DNA of 64,000 nt from Apostichopus japonicus (lineage: Eukaryota > Echinodermata > Holothuroidea > Aspidochirotida > Stichopodidae). Position 1 is the first letter of the stretch; each line of letters starts with the position of its first letter. The DNA is taken from contig NC_092571.1 of NCBI RefSeq assembly GCF_037975245.1, forward strand, positions 16,179,917-16,243,916, read 5' to 3'. This document shows, piece after piece, positions 11,576 to 26,500 of this stretch. Below the pieces are notes generated by a model. That model saw nothing but the letters and a program-made list of their open reading frames with translations, was not told the DNA's origin and did not search any database. A program made the translations under genes and the position numbers.

Positions 11576-14500
11576 GCAAGTATTTATTAAAACTTGTAAT
11601 TCACAGCGCGTACTCCCTCACCTCATATAACCTATGCATTACCGTATTAACCTCACTCTAGCATCTGGCAATTGTCTGTATGTGTATGTGGCCATCTCAC
11701 TTCCGTAATTGCCAGCCTTTTGCGCAAGTATCGCTCTTTCATTGCTCTTAATAAAGCTTAAGATTTCAATCACTTCTTATACTATTATCGTTGCTTTTGT
11801 ATTTCTATTTCATCTGTTCAACGTCCTGCACGTTTGAACTGCTTTTTGTCAATTTAACGTTTCATTTTACGTAATTTTCGAACGTGTAAACAAGGAGTGG
11901 TCTTCGATTTCGTTTTGATCCCGATGAAAAGACGAGATGAGAATTTACTCGACTCCTCATTTACATGTCTCCTCACAATGGATGCACTCTACTGTAGCTG
12001 TGCCGTGTGTACAGCATGTGGTAACGAAAATTTAGGACTGTATAGTCTCTCGCTGACCGGCTCATTCTGGTCTTCTGCCCTCTTTGTTATACCACCCATC
12101 CAGTCTCTGGAGCACATAATGAGAGTATAGATTTCTCAAAAATGTCCTTACCTTTGGTATTAATATCATCTACTTGAGCAAAGAAAGAGTATTTGGTTTT
12201 TAATTCTCATGGAAGGTGAAGAGAATATACAGTATCTGGTAATGGTTGTTTTGTGTAAGGTGTTTGTGAATGTGTGTGCGTTTGTTTTTCTATCTGACCG
12301 AGGACTTGAACAAAAGAATTCCAGGTCCTCGGTTGTGATTTCTAAAGAATCACCACGTCCTCGGAAGAATTTCTATTGTATGGAGTATTGTTAAGGTTAG
12401 GGTATGTGGATTTGAACAATGGAAAATTCAATGGGGTCCTCGGTTGGAATGTAAAACCAACATGTGTGTGTGTGTGTATATGCATGTGTGTGATTGTGAT
12501 ACCTTGGCTTGTACACAAGATAACATATTGTATTTGATTGTCAGTATTTTGTCACCCAGATACTTTACATATGAGTCTATCAGTGGCCAGTTTAAACAAA
12601 AAGTTTTTAAGTTTGTTTTTCTTTTGACTCCCTGCCCCCCCCTCCACCCCATGGGATGTTAATATTTCAACAAAAAGAACATCTTAACATAAATTATCAA
12701 CACGAACTGAGAGTGCTGGTTTAAAAATAGCTGCAAATATTGAAGTTGTTGGATAATCTATTATTCAAATGAATTAATCACATCGTGAAAGCATATCTAA
12801 AAAAGAAAAAAAGAAAAGAAATGGGCAATAAAATACTATCTGTTACTATCTGTTATATACGTATCTTTAGTACTTAATTCAAGATTGCTTGTAACAAAGC
12901 TCTGATTGTCGTTTAATGACTTGACAATCTTTGTTTTTCCAGAGCAAAGTGCAAAGTGCACTGTGTCTTTCAAATTTGAAGTACAATGCATATATATCGA
13001 AACGTAGGGATGTGTATTCCAAAATCCTGTTTACATTATTAGTGTACTGTACAAAGTTCCCTGAAAGAGTTGCCTTTGAGTTTGGTTGCAATGTTTTCCC
13101 CAAACATATGAGTATTTTAAATTGCAAAAGAACCAAAACAAAGTTATTCTCATAACTTTTTTTCACCCAAAGTGGATCTTATTGAGTGAGTATCATAACA
13201 GATTAAATTTGATTAAAATTCTCAACATTTGTCGGCAAGTCACTTTTCATCCGGGAGTTTAACACACATGTAAATTTAGCACATTTCAAAAATATAAAAC
13301 TTTTCAACTTTTGATTCACTCTTTGAAATGAAAATAGATATACGAAACTAATGAGTTATTTTTTTGATGGGATTTTTCTATGGACTAGCATTGCAATAAT
13401 TACTAATATCAACTAAAAAGAAAAGCCACACATTTAATTCTGTTATTTGTTCATTGTGTTATTTATTGTACGTTGGAAAACACTGATGTCGTGCCTCTTG
13501 TGACTAATAACCGATTTATTGTATTATTTCCTGATAAAAAAAGAAGAAAAAGTTCACTTCAGTTTCTGTCATGTGTTAGTCAATCAGCTTTCTGTTTAGA
13601 TATCTGTCTGTATTCAGTAGAAGCTTCAAATTTAGCACGCTTATAAATTGCCGAAAGCCGAAAAAAAAGTATCAGAAACGATCTCCTGAATTGACATGAC
13701 CTTATAAATATGGAAGAGGATAGAAAAAAACTGTGCAATTAAAAAGAAACCATGGAATGGATTGTTTTAAGCCATGGTTGTATAGTGGCTGTTAAATTCT
13801 CAGGGTGAACGCCCACATTTTTCCACAAGCTCTAGCATAGTTGAGGACAATACTGATGCCATCCATGTACAATTGATCAGTTTCAGTCGTTATTTGGTAC
13901 TTAATACCACAATGTCGCCCTCGATTTTGCTGTGCTTATCTATTAATGAGAAATTAACTGCTGCCCTCCATTATATGATTTATCTTTTGGGGCCACATAT
14001 GGTATATGTTTTAATGGCTACTTCATGACAGTTGTGAAGAAATGTATTTCAGAAAAACATTTCAACAAGATTGACAAACCATTACTTGAAAGGAAAACTG
14101 TTATCTTTCAAGTTATTTCTTACTCATCCTCAGCTCCGCTTGTATTTCCGTTCAAGTACAGTGTGCATGTACAGAGTCCGCCTATGTACCTGATTTCACT
14201 AACAATATCACTCTTTGACAACGCTCTTTTTTAACCGGAAAAAAAAAAATTTGGACATGAGGATAAGGACACTTCTGCTTTGACGTTTTGGAAAGTGATA
14301 GTAGTCAGCAGACTTCGGTCTTGTGGTTATCACTTCAGAAAAAATTGCAGGGATCATGACTGTAGGCACAGAAATAATTTTGGTGTGCTGTAGACCGTTG
14401 AAAAAACCAAGCTTCCATCGTTGCATCTCTGAAAATGACCCAACTGCCACATAATTTTGGTACATTATGAATATGGTACTGAATGCCATATTATGCGCGA

Positions 14501-17500
14501 GTTGGACTGCATTCACCCCCATGAAAATTGCGAAGGTGGCTACAGGTATGTGTTAAACCTATAGCTGCTCAAAAAAAGCCTCCTAAAGGCCTCCAAAAGT
14601 GTTTTCTTGTTTGTTTGTTTGTTTTGTTTTTGTTTTTGGCATTATACAGAATAAATCAAACTGTTTGAAATGGTTCTATTTCGTGCACTCATTTCCACAG
14701 CATAGCATATATTTTGCATTTACAGCTTAGCATAAATCAGTTGAAGTAATTTAAATGAGTCATTATCTCATTTTTGATAGTTTACTAGTCCCTCTGGCAT
14801 TGATAAATTCTCTTCAAGAAGTTCATGATTGATTGCGCAACTATTTGCAATATCAGATTACCGTACAGCATCGTCTTGCCTTGTAATAATTAGACTCTTA
14901 CCACCATCGTAGTACCTAGACAAAGGCAGACAAAGGCCTGTCAGTCCTGTCACCTAGCATTTCTAGCAAATTGTGGTCGGCAACATCTTCTGTAATGTAG
15001 GTCTACACACTAATTGCCACTTAAACACAGCAGATACTCACTAGTACCGAATGGCCACTTGGGTTGTAAATAAGAAACAAAAAATGTTTCACAAACATTC
15101 CCATTTTGTAACATAGTACATACATTGGACTACAGTATACTTTGTACATGTATGTGCAGCATTCAAACCATCTAGTGATATTATTTGGGCAGTTTACATA
15201 CACTTCAGTGTTCATTTCGTTTTAGAAAAAAAACAGCTTGTGCCATCCATCGAAAGTTGAAATTCCGCCAGAGTTTTCCTCAGTGGTGGAGCTAGGGGTA
15301 TTGGTCAAGGGGGGCGAGAAAGGTCTGTAAGGGCGCTTTCGACACTATCTAAGCGGAGCGCTACCACAGGTTGGCGCGGAGCGTACAGAAATTTTTTGAG
15401 TAAAGATACTTCCTAGATCGCCGGAAATTACCCTTTCCTGGCCTTGCTAATTTGCAGATAAACGAAGAATAAATAGGTGTCATCGTCAACAAAATGTGAC
15501 AAATGTCAACTGGTAGATGAGCTGAAAAAGCTGAAAAGGGCGCCAGCAGTCCATTTGAGTCCGTCAGGGGGGGCATTTGCCCCCCCCTGACTATATGGAC
15601 GCTCCGCCACTGGTTTTCCTCCAAAGTGTCTCATCAGTTTAACAAAAAATCTTCAAATGGAACACTTTTGAAGATAGTTGGGGAGATAGAGGGGAAGAGG
15701 AGGAGAGAGGGAGAGAGGGGGGGGGGAGGAGATAGGAAGACATGAAACACGGTGATGTCCTCCTTAAAGTACACTCATTACCAAGCCTTACACAGTGTAA
15801 ACTATTGTAAGCCGTGCTTCTTAACCTTTTCTCTCAAATTGCCCAAGTTGGTGAAAAAGTGTTTCCTCATGTCCCCCTCCCCAAATATTTCTACAAATCA
15901 TACCATGTATTTTTCCAATCACTTTCTTCTCACATACTGTAACGGTGAACATTACGATACTTATAACCAATGCTCATGTTATTAGTAGTCATTGGATATG
16001 GCATAATTACAGTAGGCTATGGATGTTCAGTTCAATGATTGATGGGATCCTTGGGCTTGATGCTTTTGAACAAGGTCCTCAATAACCTGGATTTTGCTTG
16101 GTTAGTTTGAGATGTAAATATCTGTGATCATGTGTCACATCCAGGCTCACACGTTCCTCGGTTAGAATATCTTCAACAGCGCTGAATGCGTACTCAACTA
16201 AATAGAAAGAAGACCATTCCCCACAATTTTCCATTTCTTCACATTTCACCCCCAAGACTTTTTAATTTCCCCTGGGAGGGGGTCCACATGGACCCCAGTT
16301 GAAAGTCTTCAAGCTCCCAATTACATTTAGTTGAACTTAGTTTAACCCTTTAGATACAGTCCTGGTTCTAGCCCCCCCCCCCTTCTTCCTTCTCTCCTCT
16401 CTTCTCCCATCCCTTCACTTTCCCTTGATGTTCTAAGGTTGTTGGAATGGCTTTCAAATCCACCTGTTTTGTTTGTCCTGATCCTTCCAATATATTCACC
16501 TGTTGAAAAGCACTGATTTAAAGTCTTGAAGCTCCCAATTACATTTAGTTGAACTTGGATTGACATTTTATTCAGTCCTGGTCTTGGCCCACCTTCTTCC
16601 CCCTCCCCCCCATCCCTTCACTTTCTCATCATGTTCTAAGGTTTGTAGAGAGGCAGTTTCAAATCCTCCTGTTTTGTTTGTCCTGATCCTTCCATATATT
16701 CACCTGTTGAATAATCAGTCTCTCTCTCTCTCTCCTCTCCCTCTCTCAAGAATACCACTCACTGATAAACTTTTTAAGTCTGTCTGCAAACATCCTTTCA
16801 GAGATTGGCTCACCCCTGAGGTCATGTTCACAGAATAATGGCTCCATTGTTATCCCTCTCTCCTTTTGACTGAATCCTCTATTTCTTTATCTTTAGAGAC
16901 ATTTTAGGTCATGTTCAGGTGACCCTTACCAGTGACTATTTTCCCCATTTGTACCTGTAGGTATGACCAAATTCTCTCTAGTGCCAGATATATACAAAGA
17001 CACAAACAATCCTTGCCCCTGTTTGGAAATTCTTTAGTTATGATGATTATATGCTGTGGTGAGCATAGATTGGGGTGACCTGTGATTCTCCCTCAAGTCT
17101 CTGTTTGCTGTGTGGGTATTATAAGTATATTGAAGCACTGTGTAAGAAGTTTGGCATACAAGACTGCACACTGTTTATTGCTATTATCTTTTACACAATA
17201 TGTACATGTGTGGATTTTACTGACTATTATTATTATTGCCAGATTTACAGTGTCACACACCTGAAAAAGACAGTACATTTTCGAGTCTGAATGTAGTCAA
17301 TTAATATTGTTATCACAGCTTCTGTACTATTAGGGGATTTTTGAACTGGTATCCATTATAACACACATGGTCTGTGTGCTGTGTGTGTTTCAAATCACTG
17401 TAGTGGTCTGATCGTCTGTATGTAGTTTCTTGTACACTGTCACTGCTAGGAAAGAGGTGTGTGTGTGTGATCACCTTGTCTTGGATCTTGCAGGGTTTAC

Positions 17501-20500
17501 TGTGTTGAGCGAAGTACCGTCTGACTGCTGCTGCTTCATCCGAATATCGTGGAAATTTATTCAGGAATTAAATGTTGGAAATTATTTTGTTTTTGCGTGT
17601 TTGTGATGAGGAGAGACTTTGGTTTCATTGGATGTTGCCTGGAAGGTACTTTTGAGAGAATAATAGTCTAGGGTAAGATATTTATCTATTAATCTTTGTT
17701 TTTTTTTGTAAGCTCTACAGTATGGAACATTACATGCATGTGCACACTGCATAATGTTAGGAAGTCTCGTATTTACGGTAGTTTCCAACACGGGGTGCAT
17801 AAAAGACAAGTAACAACATATTGAGTCGAGTGACAAATTGTCAAAAAGTCAGAAACAAGGTAGATACAGGGTTACTTAAATATTACATGGAGAATTTTGG
17901 ATTGGTCCTGTTACTAAGAATACTTTTGGGAAGAAGTTAAAGGAATTAAGGAGGAGAAGGATGGACAGACTGATCGATCAGATGCGGGTGGGATATTAGA
18001 TTCAACAGTAGGTCTACGAAGCTGGGATTTTAAACTTTCTTCTGGGTGTGGCTACAGTATGAATGATGTATTCTCTTAGCACCTACTACTCTACCTTTAA
18101 GGTATTGAGGGGGAACATGGGAAGTACCTTCTCTAAGGAGATGAGTCATCACTGTGGCAGACTGGTGGTGTGAATGGGTGGATGGAAAGCAGTCTAGATA
18201 ACTTCCATGTTGAGACTGAAGCCAGTAAAAGATCATTACCAGTCAATTCTTATGACTAATCAGTATTTTTTTTGGGGGGTAGATATAATAGTTTAATTAT
18301 GATGGTTATTACATTGTTTAACATTTAATGTTCAGAACTGGTGTTTGAATCCCTTGTCGATACATTCATGACAGATTTGAAAAAAAGAGAGGTGTCTTGT
18401 GATAGAAGCCAAGGAGCTGCATATTTAAAGCCACCTAGCTAAGTCGATCAATAAAACGTGCATCTTGTTCATCCTTCCCCGACAGTCAACCTCACAAAGC
18501 TTATACACTGTACCATACTTGATAGTTAGCAGATCGATGTTGATCAGGGGTGACAAAAATGCCTCGGATCAGATCTTTAGACATAATTTAATTTCTCGTG
18601 CCATGTTGAGACCAATGCGAGAGTGACAGTCTTGACCAGATTGACCGCAAATACTGCGGACACATTGTCACATCGTCCATGAGTGTGTAACGTCCGTTGA
18701 ACTCTCTTTACTTTACATCCTCTCAGCATTCTGTGCCTACCTTGAGTGGCAGACCCAACTACTGTACACTTAACACACAGAGCGTATTAGCCCATAATAT
18801 TGACATTGTATTCACATAAATCACTAATACCACATATGGATTACTGTACCTCCATGTAAACACCTCACTTGTGTATCTGACACTAGTTGCCAGCATACAC
18901 ATGTGTAACCCATGTATACACACACATTACGGCATGAATGTATCTACACAGAGTGTCTTGAATAGGCCCCGTCAAGAACTATCCCTATATAGTTACACCC
19001 AGTGTGTGACCAGTCACATGTCACCTCCTACCAGCAGTGCACTCAAGCCACACAGCTCTAGCTCTATGTATACACCGACACCTCCTGCTGCACAAACATC
19101 TACCACTGACTCGCGCAGTACCCCCTCTTATGCCATAGTAAATGTCTCTGGGAACCAGTACAGCAATCCACATGTACAGATCATCCCTTCCATCCCCCAC
19201 CCTCAGCCACCCCCCTTCAACTAACAACAAAGAAAGACCTCTATGCTGTAGAACATGCATGGATGTCATTCTTGTCTCTCAAGCCTTGAAGGTTAAAGTT
19301 CATGCCGATAGTTGATGTTTAGCTCGGTTTTGTTGAGAAATTGCTTTGGAACGCTATTCTCCTAAGATTGAGGAAGTAAGTTGTGAGTGTTTTAAGCTTT
19401 TCAGTGTCAGATTTCTCAGCGGAAGAACGCAGCTCATTCGTGTTTGGCCTGATATTTTCATTTACATGTATATACATCTATTGTTTCATCCATGATGTTG
19501 ACATGAATAAATTGAGAGTTTTAACAATTGGGATCTACATAAACTTATTATTGGCCTTCATTCCATAGATGGCAGGTCAGTGCCCTTTATTTTGATTTCC
19601 CTCCAGCAACTCCGTCTTATATGGACCCCTTATACTGTACCACTGATGCATTTCATGCCCTGACATACATGCAGTATGTGCAATATCACTTCTATCATAA
19701 TCTTGGGTTAACATCTATAGGTTAACATAGGTGATTGAGATCTAACATTTAGTCCCACCCAAAGGAATGAATCTTATGGGTTTTAACACCAAGTGTGTGT
19801 GGTTTACCAACAGCTGTCGGTGATTAATCTCTGTTTTCAAATAACAGTGTCAAATGAAATGCCTGTTGCCATGACAAGCCTCTTAAAAAGGTCATCAGTA
19901 TTTTGCTCTTTAATTTTAGCAAGTTTCAAAAGCTACTTGCCTAGATTCCTAGAGCATCGATCTGATCCTCCAAATCATTCATAGGCATCAAATGAGGATT
20001 ATCAAAATAGATCATTAACATATATCTCAGTGTGGATAACTACCTTTAGCAGTGGCAATAAAATGCTTATTGAAATATGATGAGCAAGTGTGACCATTAT
20101 TCTGACTTTCTAGCATATTTGGGAGCAGTACTGATCATGTTTAAATGACTGAATCCATCTGTAGTACTTTGTCTCTAAATTGCTGCATAATGTTGCTGTT
20201 TGCTTTCTTGGGGTTTAACACTGGTTAGTTTAACACAATTTTGTAACAAGCGTGCTTCAGTCACTCAAGTAGTAGACATAGTTACAGGTATACCTCCATA
20301 AATGTTGAAAATTGATAATTTAAGCATGTTCATGAAATATGATACTATGATAATGGGAAGGAGGTGAAAGGTAAAAGTTGTTGATGGTGATTAACTGATC
20401 ATCTTGCAGCACTTGGATATTTTTTCTTTGCTTTGTATTATATTTTTAGATCATGTTATTTCAGTATATCCTGTTGTCTGTGTTGGAGAAAAGGTAAAAG

Positions 20501-23500
20501 TATCTTGGAATCATTTTCTATGGGATGGTTTTGAACATGGATTGTGTGGGCAAGTCCTGTTGAAATATTTATCTTAGTACCAATGGAATTGCTTCTCCCA
20601 CTTTTCCTGCCCACTCACTCTTTCACCTTCTCCCATCCCCTCCATCTTTTCCTACCACACACCTGATGATGTGCACATTTTACCCAACTTATATATACCA
20701 GGGAGCTGTGTTAGAGTAGCAGCTCCCTGTATATACCAACATATATACCAATATATATACATCTATATATATATATATATATATATACACACAAAAACAT
20801 AATGGTTTCATCCCTTGCACAGCATGACAGGAGAATTTAAGACCTTCAAGCTGGTGGCATGTGTGGTTCAAACTCCACATGCAGTGATTAATGGGGAGAG
20901 AGGTCCTGGTAAGAACCATCATAGTTTAAAATCTGTAACCATTGATGATGGATGGGAATTTCAGATCAGTCAGAAGGTACAGGTCCTGCCATGTTTGGTA
21001 TCTGCACAGTTTCACTACTTCTTTGATGTCTTGTGTACATGATGGCAAAGGATATTTATAAGAACCCAACTTTCTTCTTAAATAGCTTTTATGATATGAG
21101 ATCTCTTTATGAAGAACAACTCCCCCTAAACAGCTAAGAAAAAAGTTTTGTCTCAAATGGAAGATATCTTTCAGTGTACAATAGTAGTAGTATTAGTTGT
21201 ATCTATGTGCTGTCATTGTGTAGATCTGTGATGTCACAGTACAGATCTGTGATGTCACAGTGCCTCTAGGATCTGAAGGCCAAGGTACAATGTTATCAGT
21301 ATTGACATTGAAAACAATGTCTTCTCACACAAAGTCTGAAGACTTGATCAAGTCTTACTCTGACATTCTCAAAATCACATCTGCGCCAATTACATTTTTC
21401 AGGGAGATATCACAGATTTATTGTCACATCTGCGTCAATAACATTTATTACAGATTTATTGTTTCTTCTCACACAAGGCTGTAGACTTGACCAAGTCTTA
21501 ACTCGGACATCTACTTAAGTCACATCTACTTCCATTAACAATATTGATTAATTTCCAGTACTTTTGGTTATTGTTCATATCCTCCATTTATGGTTCAATC
21601 ACTTCAAAATTTATCACCACTTTTTGGAGCTTACTTTGCAATATTTGAGAGTGGTGTGTTTATTAGCTCATACCAGCATGCTGGTGTGAGCTATTGTTAC
21701 AGTGCGGCGTCTATCACTCTATCACTCTATCATTCTATCACTCTATCACTCTATCCGTCAACAATTGGTAAAACCGCTCCCACTCGCACAGTGTGTGATG
21801 GAATTTTATGAAACTTGGACACAAGGACCATTGGGTATAGTGCTATCAGAGATGGTCCAAAATTTGGGGTGAAAGGTCACCTGTGGGCTGTAATGGGCCA
21901 TTTTGTGGAAATACGCAAAATGCTTCTTCTCCTACAGAGTACAATGTTGAGGGTTTGTCACGATAGTGCTATGGTAGTTTTACCTTCAGGGTGTTCATGA
22001 ATTTGAGATCAAAGATCAACTAGGGGTCTTTTGTGGCCCGGGCCGTGGCCCTATATTTTCAAATTGCTCCTGTTCGTACAGTGTATGGCCAATTATAATG
22101 AAACTTGGTCACAATGTTCCTCGGGATGAGAGTTACGAGGGGTGTTCGGAAAATTGAGGTCAAAGGTCATTTAGGGGGTCATCGGGGGTCATTCTTTGTA
22201 ATATTTTCAAATATCTCAATCTCAAGATTTTGATGCATCATATTCAAAGTTGAAATGATGATTGTTGGATTGTGTATGAATAAGGTGATGCCTAAAAATT
22301 TTTGGTCAAAAGTTAATTAATTACAATTAATCCCCATTGTTTAAGAAAATCTGAGCCTTCACTTTTTGCCAAAGCTCCTTTAATTTGTCTCCCAATCCCT
22401 GCAGTGTTTGTTTACATTTGTGGTTAAGCTCTGCAGAGGCTGTTAGTGGAATTAAAGCAGGACTGGGAGTTGTTATTAACTATTGAACTGTAAGCATGAG
22501 AGCCCTACAGCCAATCAGCACTTGCCGATTCTTAGAAGTCTTTGAGCCTGAGGTATGTAGGCAGCTTGTGAAGTTATGTCTTGTAGGGAGTGCTTGTTAT
22601 GTCTGCTAAGGTAGAGGAGAGGGAGAAAGTTTAATAGGGTAGGCCAGTGGTATTGTTTGAGAGAGTGGGTAAAATAGGATTTAAAGGGGAAAATAGGAAT
22701 TATAGCCAGTGGTGTGGCCAGGATTCTGCTAACGGAGGGAGGGGGGGGGGGGTTATCCCTCATGGGCCCAAAATTGGTGGAATATGAAAAATGGCCTGAA
22801 ATTTGGTGGGCCATAAAGTTTTGTGGGCCCTACATTTTTAAGCTCGAAAAGGTATGAGCTTCTGCACCATTGGTGCTCTAGTTGTTGTATTATGCAGCAA
22901 GCATGAAACTAAGGCTCCACATGTATGATACTTTGGTTTTCTCACTTGTTACTCTTGAACAGGTCTTTGTTTATTAACGCTAGAGTGAAACACAATCAAA
23001 ACCAGCTTAACAAGTTTCAAAAAGTTCTTTTCTTGCTGAATCTAAAGAATTAGGGCAACTTCAGCAGTTTTGAATGGGAAGTGTGACCAACATGGAGTGA
23101 TCATACTTGAATACAGTAATTTGAGCAAAGTCCCAAAATGATGATGTCACTGCTTGTAGTATGTACAGTATTAACTTCACCTTGTGTAATATTTCAATAG
23201 GCTGATATATTTGTGACTCATTTGTTCACATATTCTCTAAGTTTGCAGTCTTGGTAGTCGTTGAACGTAGATTGAAATTTAGTCAGTATAGATTTCCACT
23301 GCAATTTTATAGTCATGCCCCTCTCCTACTGATTAATTATTTTAATACTTCACCTTCAATACACGAACTGGGTGAGATCCTAATGTGAAAAGTGGCAGAA
23401 AAACTGCCAAAAACAAGAGGATACTCAGTAGTGACTTGAAGAATCTTGCGGCAAACTTCCTTCTGAACAATCGTCAGTCGCAAGCAGTAGGATTCACTCA

Positions 23501-26500
23501 AGAAAATGTGAGAAAAGGGGTAATAGAAAACGGAGTCGAAAAACATGCGTTTTCCTTCGGAGTGGTAAATCCGAAAGGAAGAGATAGTGTAAGGTGTTCC
23601 CAGGAGAGGTCACTGGGGGTGCAGTACTACAACTATACCAGTGGCGTCTTGGTAGGCTAGGAAAGTGACAGATTTTTCAGTAAACCTTTAAAAGCAACAG
23701 ATTTTTCAGAAAACCTTTATTATACATTGTTATCTTCTAACCGCAAATGCAGCATCAAATACATTTTAATGAACTGAACAATTATTAATTATTTACTCCT
23801 CCTTGGGGATGTAAGGAAAGGTGGGGGGAGGGGGGGGGGATTGGGTTGCACTTTCCAGGAAAATCACTACAAAGTTTCAAAGTTCCCTGAGTTGAACTTG
23901 CTTCAAACAGTGAGTAATCGGTTAAATATTTACCTTACCAAAGTGCAATACTTGGATATAAGTTATAATAGTATCGCTTTTACTTCTTTACCAAGTGATG
24001 AAAATCATGTGGGGAAGTCATTGATTACAAATACGGACAAAATAAATACGCTCAAGGCGAGTGGTTCAGTCATCATCGATTGAGTGGTATACGTGCGTGT
24101 ACATGCAAGCTATTCGCATGTAAAGTTGTGATTACCTACAATTTGTGTGTTCAAATGTGGTTTTACTACTACATCCACCTCATGCTGAGAAGCAAATATT
24201 TACAAAAGTTTCACACTGGATTGAAAATAGTGTAGGTGACAGGAAGTTACTGGCAACCAACACCACAGGGAAGGCTGCAAGACCGAAAGCAGTGATCCGG
24301 AAAGTTGCAACTGTTTTAGTACTAATATTAGCCGTTTTCAGTTTCTCGTCGTTGTTTACCGCAGGGGTGAAAGTTATGCAGTCAATTCATGCTGATGATC
24401 TTGTTTACAGTCATTTCGGTTACGTCGTCTTCGGTTTGTCGTACAGTGCTCGGTAGTCTGTGTTAATCTTGCACAAAACGAGACGCGAAGTAGTCTGAGA
24501 TATTCAGCAATTGGGAAAGTCGTATTAAGGAGATATATAATTCAGGAAACGTGCTCGGTTGGAATCCTATCAAAATTGCCCGAAGGTTTTGAAGACCAAC
24601 ACCGGAAGTCCTTTATTATTTAATCCCATGAATTGGTCTTTGTTGTCCTGGACTATTGGCTATTTATACAGATCTGTTATCTGTACATTGTTGGTCTTTA
24701 ATTCAGATGCAGCAGGAGAAAAAAATAACTTTGTGTTTTTTGGTCACGCTGAAAGGTTTTGCTTAAGGGCTTATATTGACCAGACTGCCTAACGTAGTAG
24801 AGTTCTACACATGCAGATTATTAACTATGGTTTATGACGCATCTTTACAGGTATTTCACTTTTTACAGCTCTTATTATATGGGCATATTCATTTGATTTT
24901 CTTTCTGTTTTGATTTTCTTCAGAGTTTATTTATATCCCCTCCCCCCTCCCCCCCCAAAAAAAATATATATATATTCTGTTTTTGACTTCCTCCTGTTTT
25001 GGAATGTACTTCTTGTTTTGAATTTGTTACTGTTTCAAATTTATATATTTCTCGTTTTGAATATTGTATTAAGGTACCTGGCAAATTGTCAGTGGTAATG
25101 AATGTCGTAACCGATTCCACTATTGCTGCTCGGTGGTTATTCGTACATGTGAGAATTGACCAAGTCATCTCTAGATGAAGATTTAATTTCACTTCTGTCC
25201 AGATTGCCCTCTTCATCATTGGTCTAGACCTTCTATACTTGTAGTTGAAACATACTGTATGTACCTATTATATACAAGCAAGAACATGGTTTTCAATATG
25301 ATGGTGAGGGAATGGGAGGGGGGTGCCCACAATGGACCCTGACCCCTTGAGTTGGTTTGATGTTCCCATACCTTAACTGGGCATATATTGAGACAGTATT
25401 GAATTCCCAAACTTTGGTGAACTTTCAATTTCAGGGCCTCTTGATTTGATCTAGGAGAGATTTTAATCTGTATTGGTGCCTTTAACTGTGAGTAGCTCTG
25501 TGTTGTTTTTGCATTGTTCAGTGAAGAGTGACCATGTCTGTTCAAAGCTTTTGTTAAGTTAATTGAGCCATGCATTGAATGTATAGGCACACCTTGTGTT
25601 TAAGCATATATGCATTGTCATTACTACAGTAGACTGACCTACTGTACACTGTAGTAGATATATCCAGTTAATGGAGGGTCATCTGGTGCAGATTCTTACA
25701 GACTTGACTAAGGTTACAAACTTGCAGAGATGAGATACTGTAGTTGAATAGTCGCCATAGCGCTGCATGCCTTGACAATTAATAATTGAGAATGCTAGTA
25801 TATTTACTCAAGATTGTATTTTATGGGGCCCTTGTCTACCTCTTCTCAATTGGTCATGGGTAGGCTAGCTTAAATATTAAATAGTTGACATATTTTTTAA
25901 AATCTTGAATATAAGTTTAGTTGAATTTGTATCGCTTTGTTGTTGTTTCTTGTCAAAGCTACCTCTTTGGCCTACAGTATGTGATGAACATGTTGAAGGG
26001 CTATGTTGTATGCCTACAGTATGTGGTGAACATGTTGATGGGCTATGTTGTAGGCTTACAGTATGACGTGAACATGTTGTAGGCCCACGGTGTGTGATGA
26101 ACATGTTGAAGGGCTATGTTATAGTCTTACAGAATGTGGTGAACATGTTGTAGGTTTATGCTGTAGGCTTACATTATGTGGTGAACATATTGTAGGTTTA
26201 TGTAATGTTGTAGGCTTACAGTATGTGGTGAACATGTAGGCCTACAGTATGTAGAGAACATAAAAACTATAAAACATTCAGAATATTTGAAATTAACTAT
26301 TTTAAATATTGTGGTGGATATCTACCACATCACATTTTAATAACAATTTCAGCTTTGGCCTTGATTCTTTTATGTAAATTAGGTCTTAGGGCTCATTTGT
26401 AACATATATTCTATGAAAACAGTTGTAAGACCTATAAGTTCTCTGGTTTAAACTTTCATAGCATCAGATTTTCCAAAGCAACATAATTAATTAACCAAAC

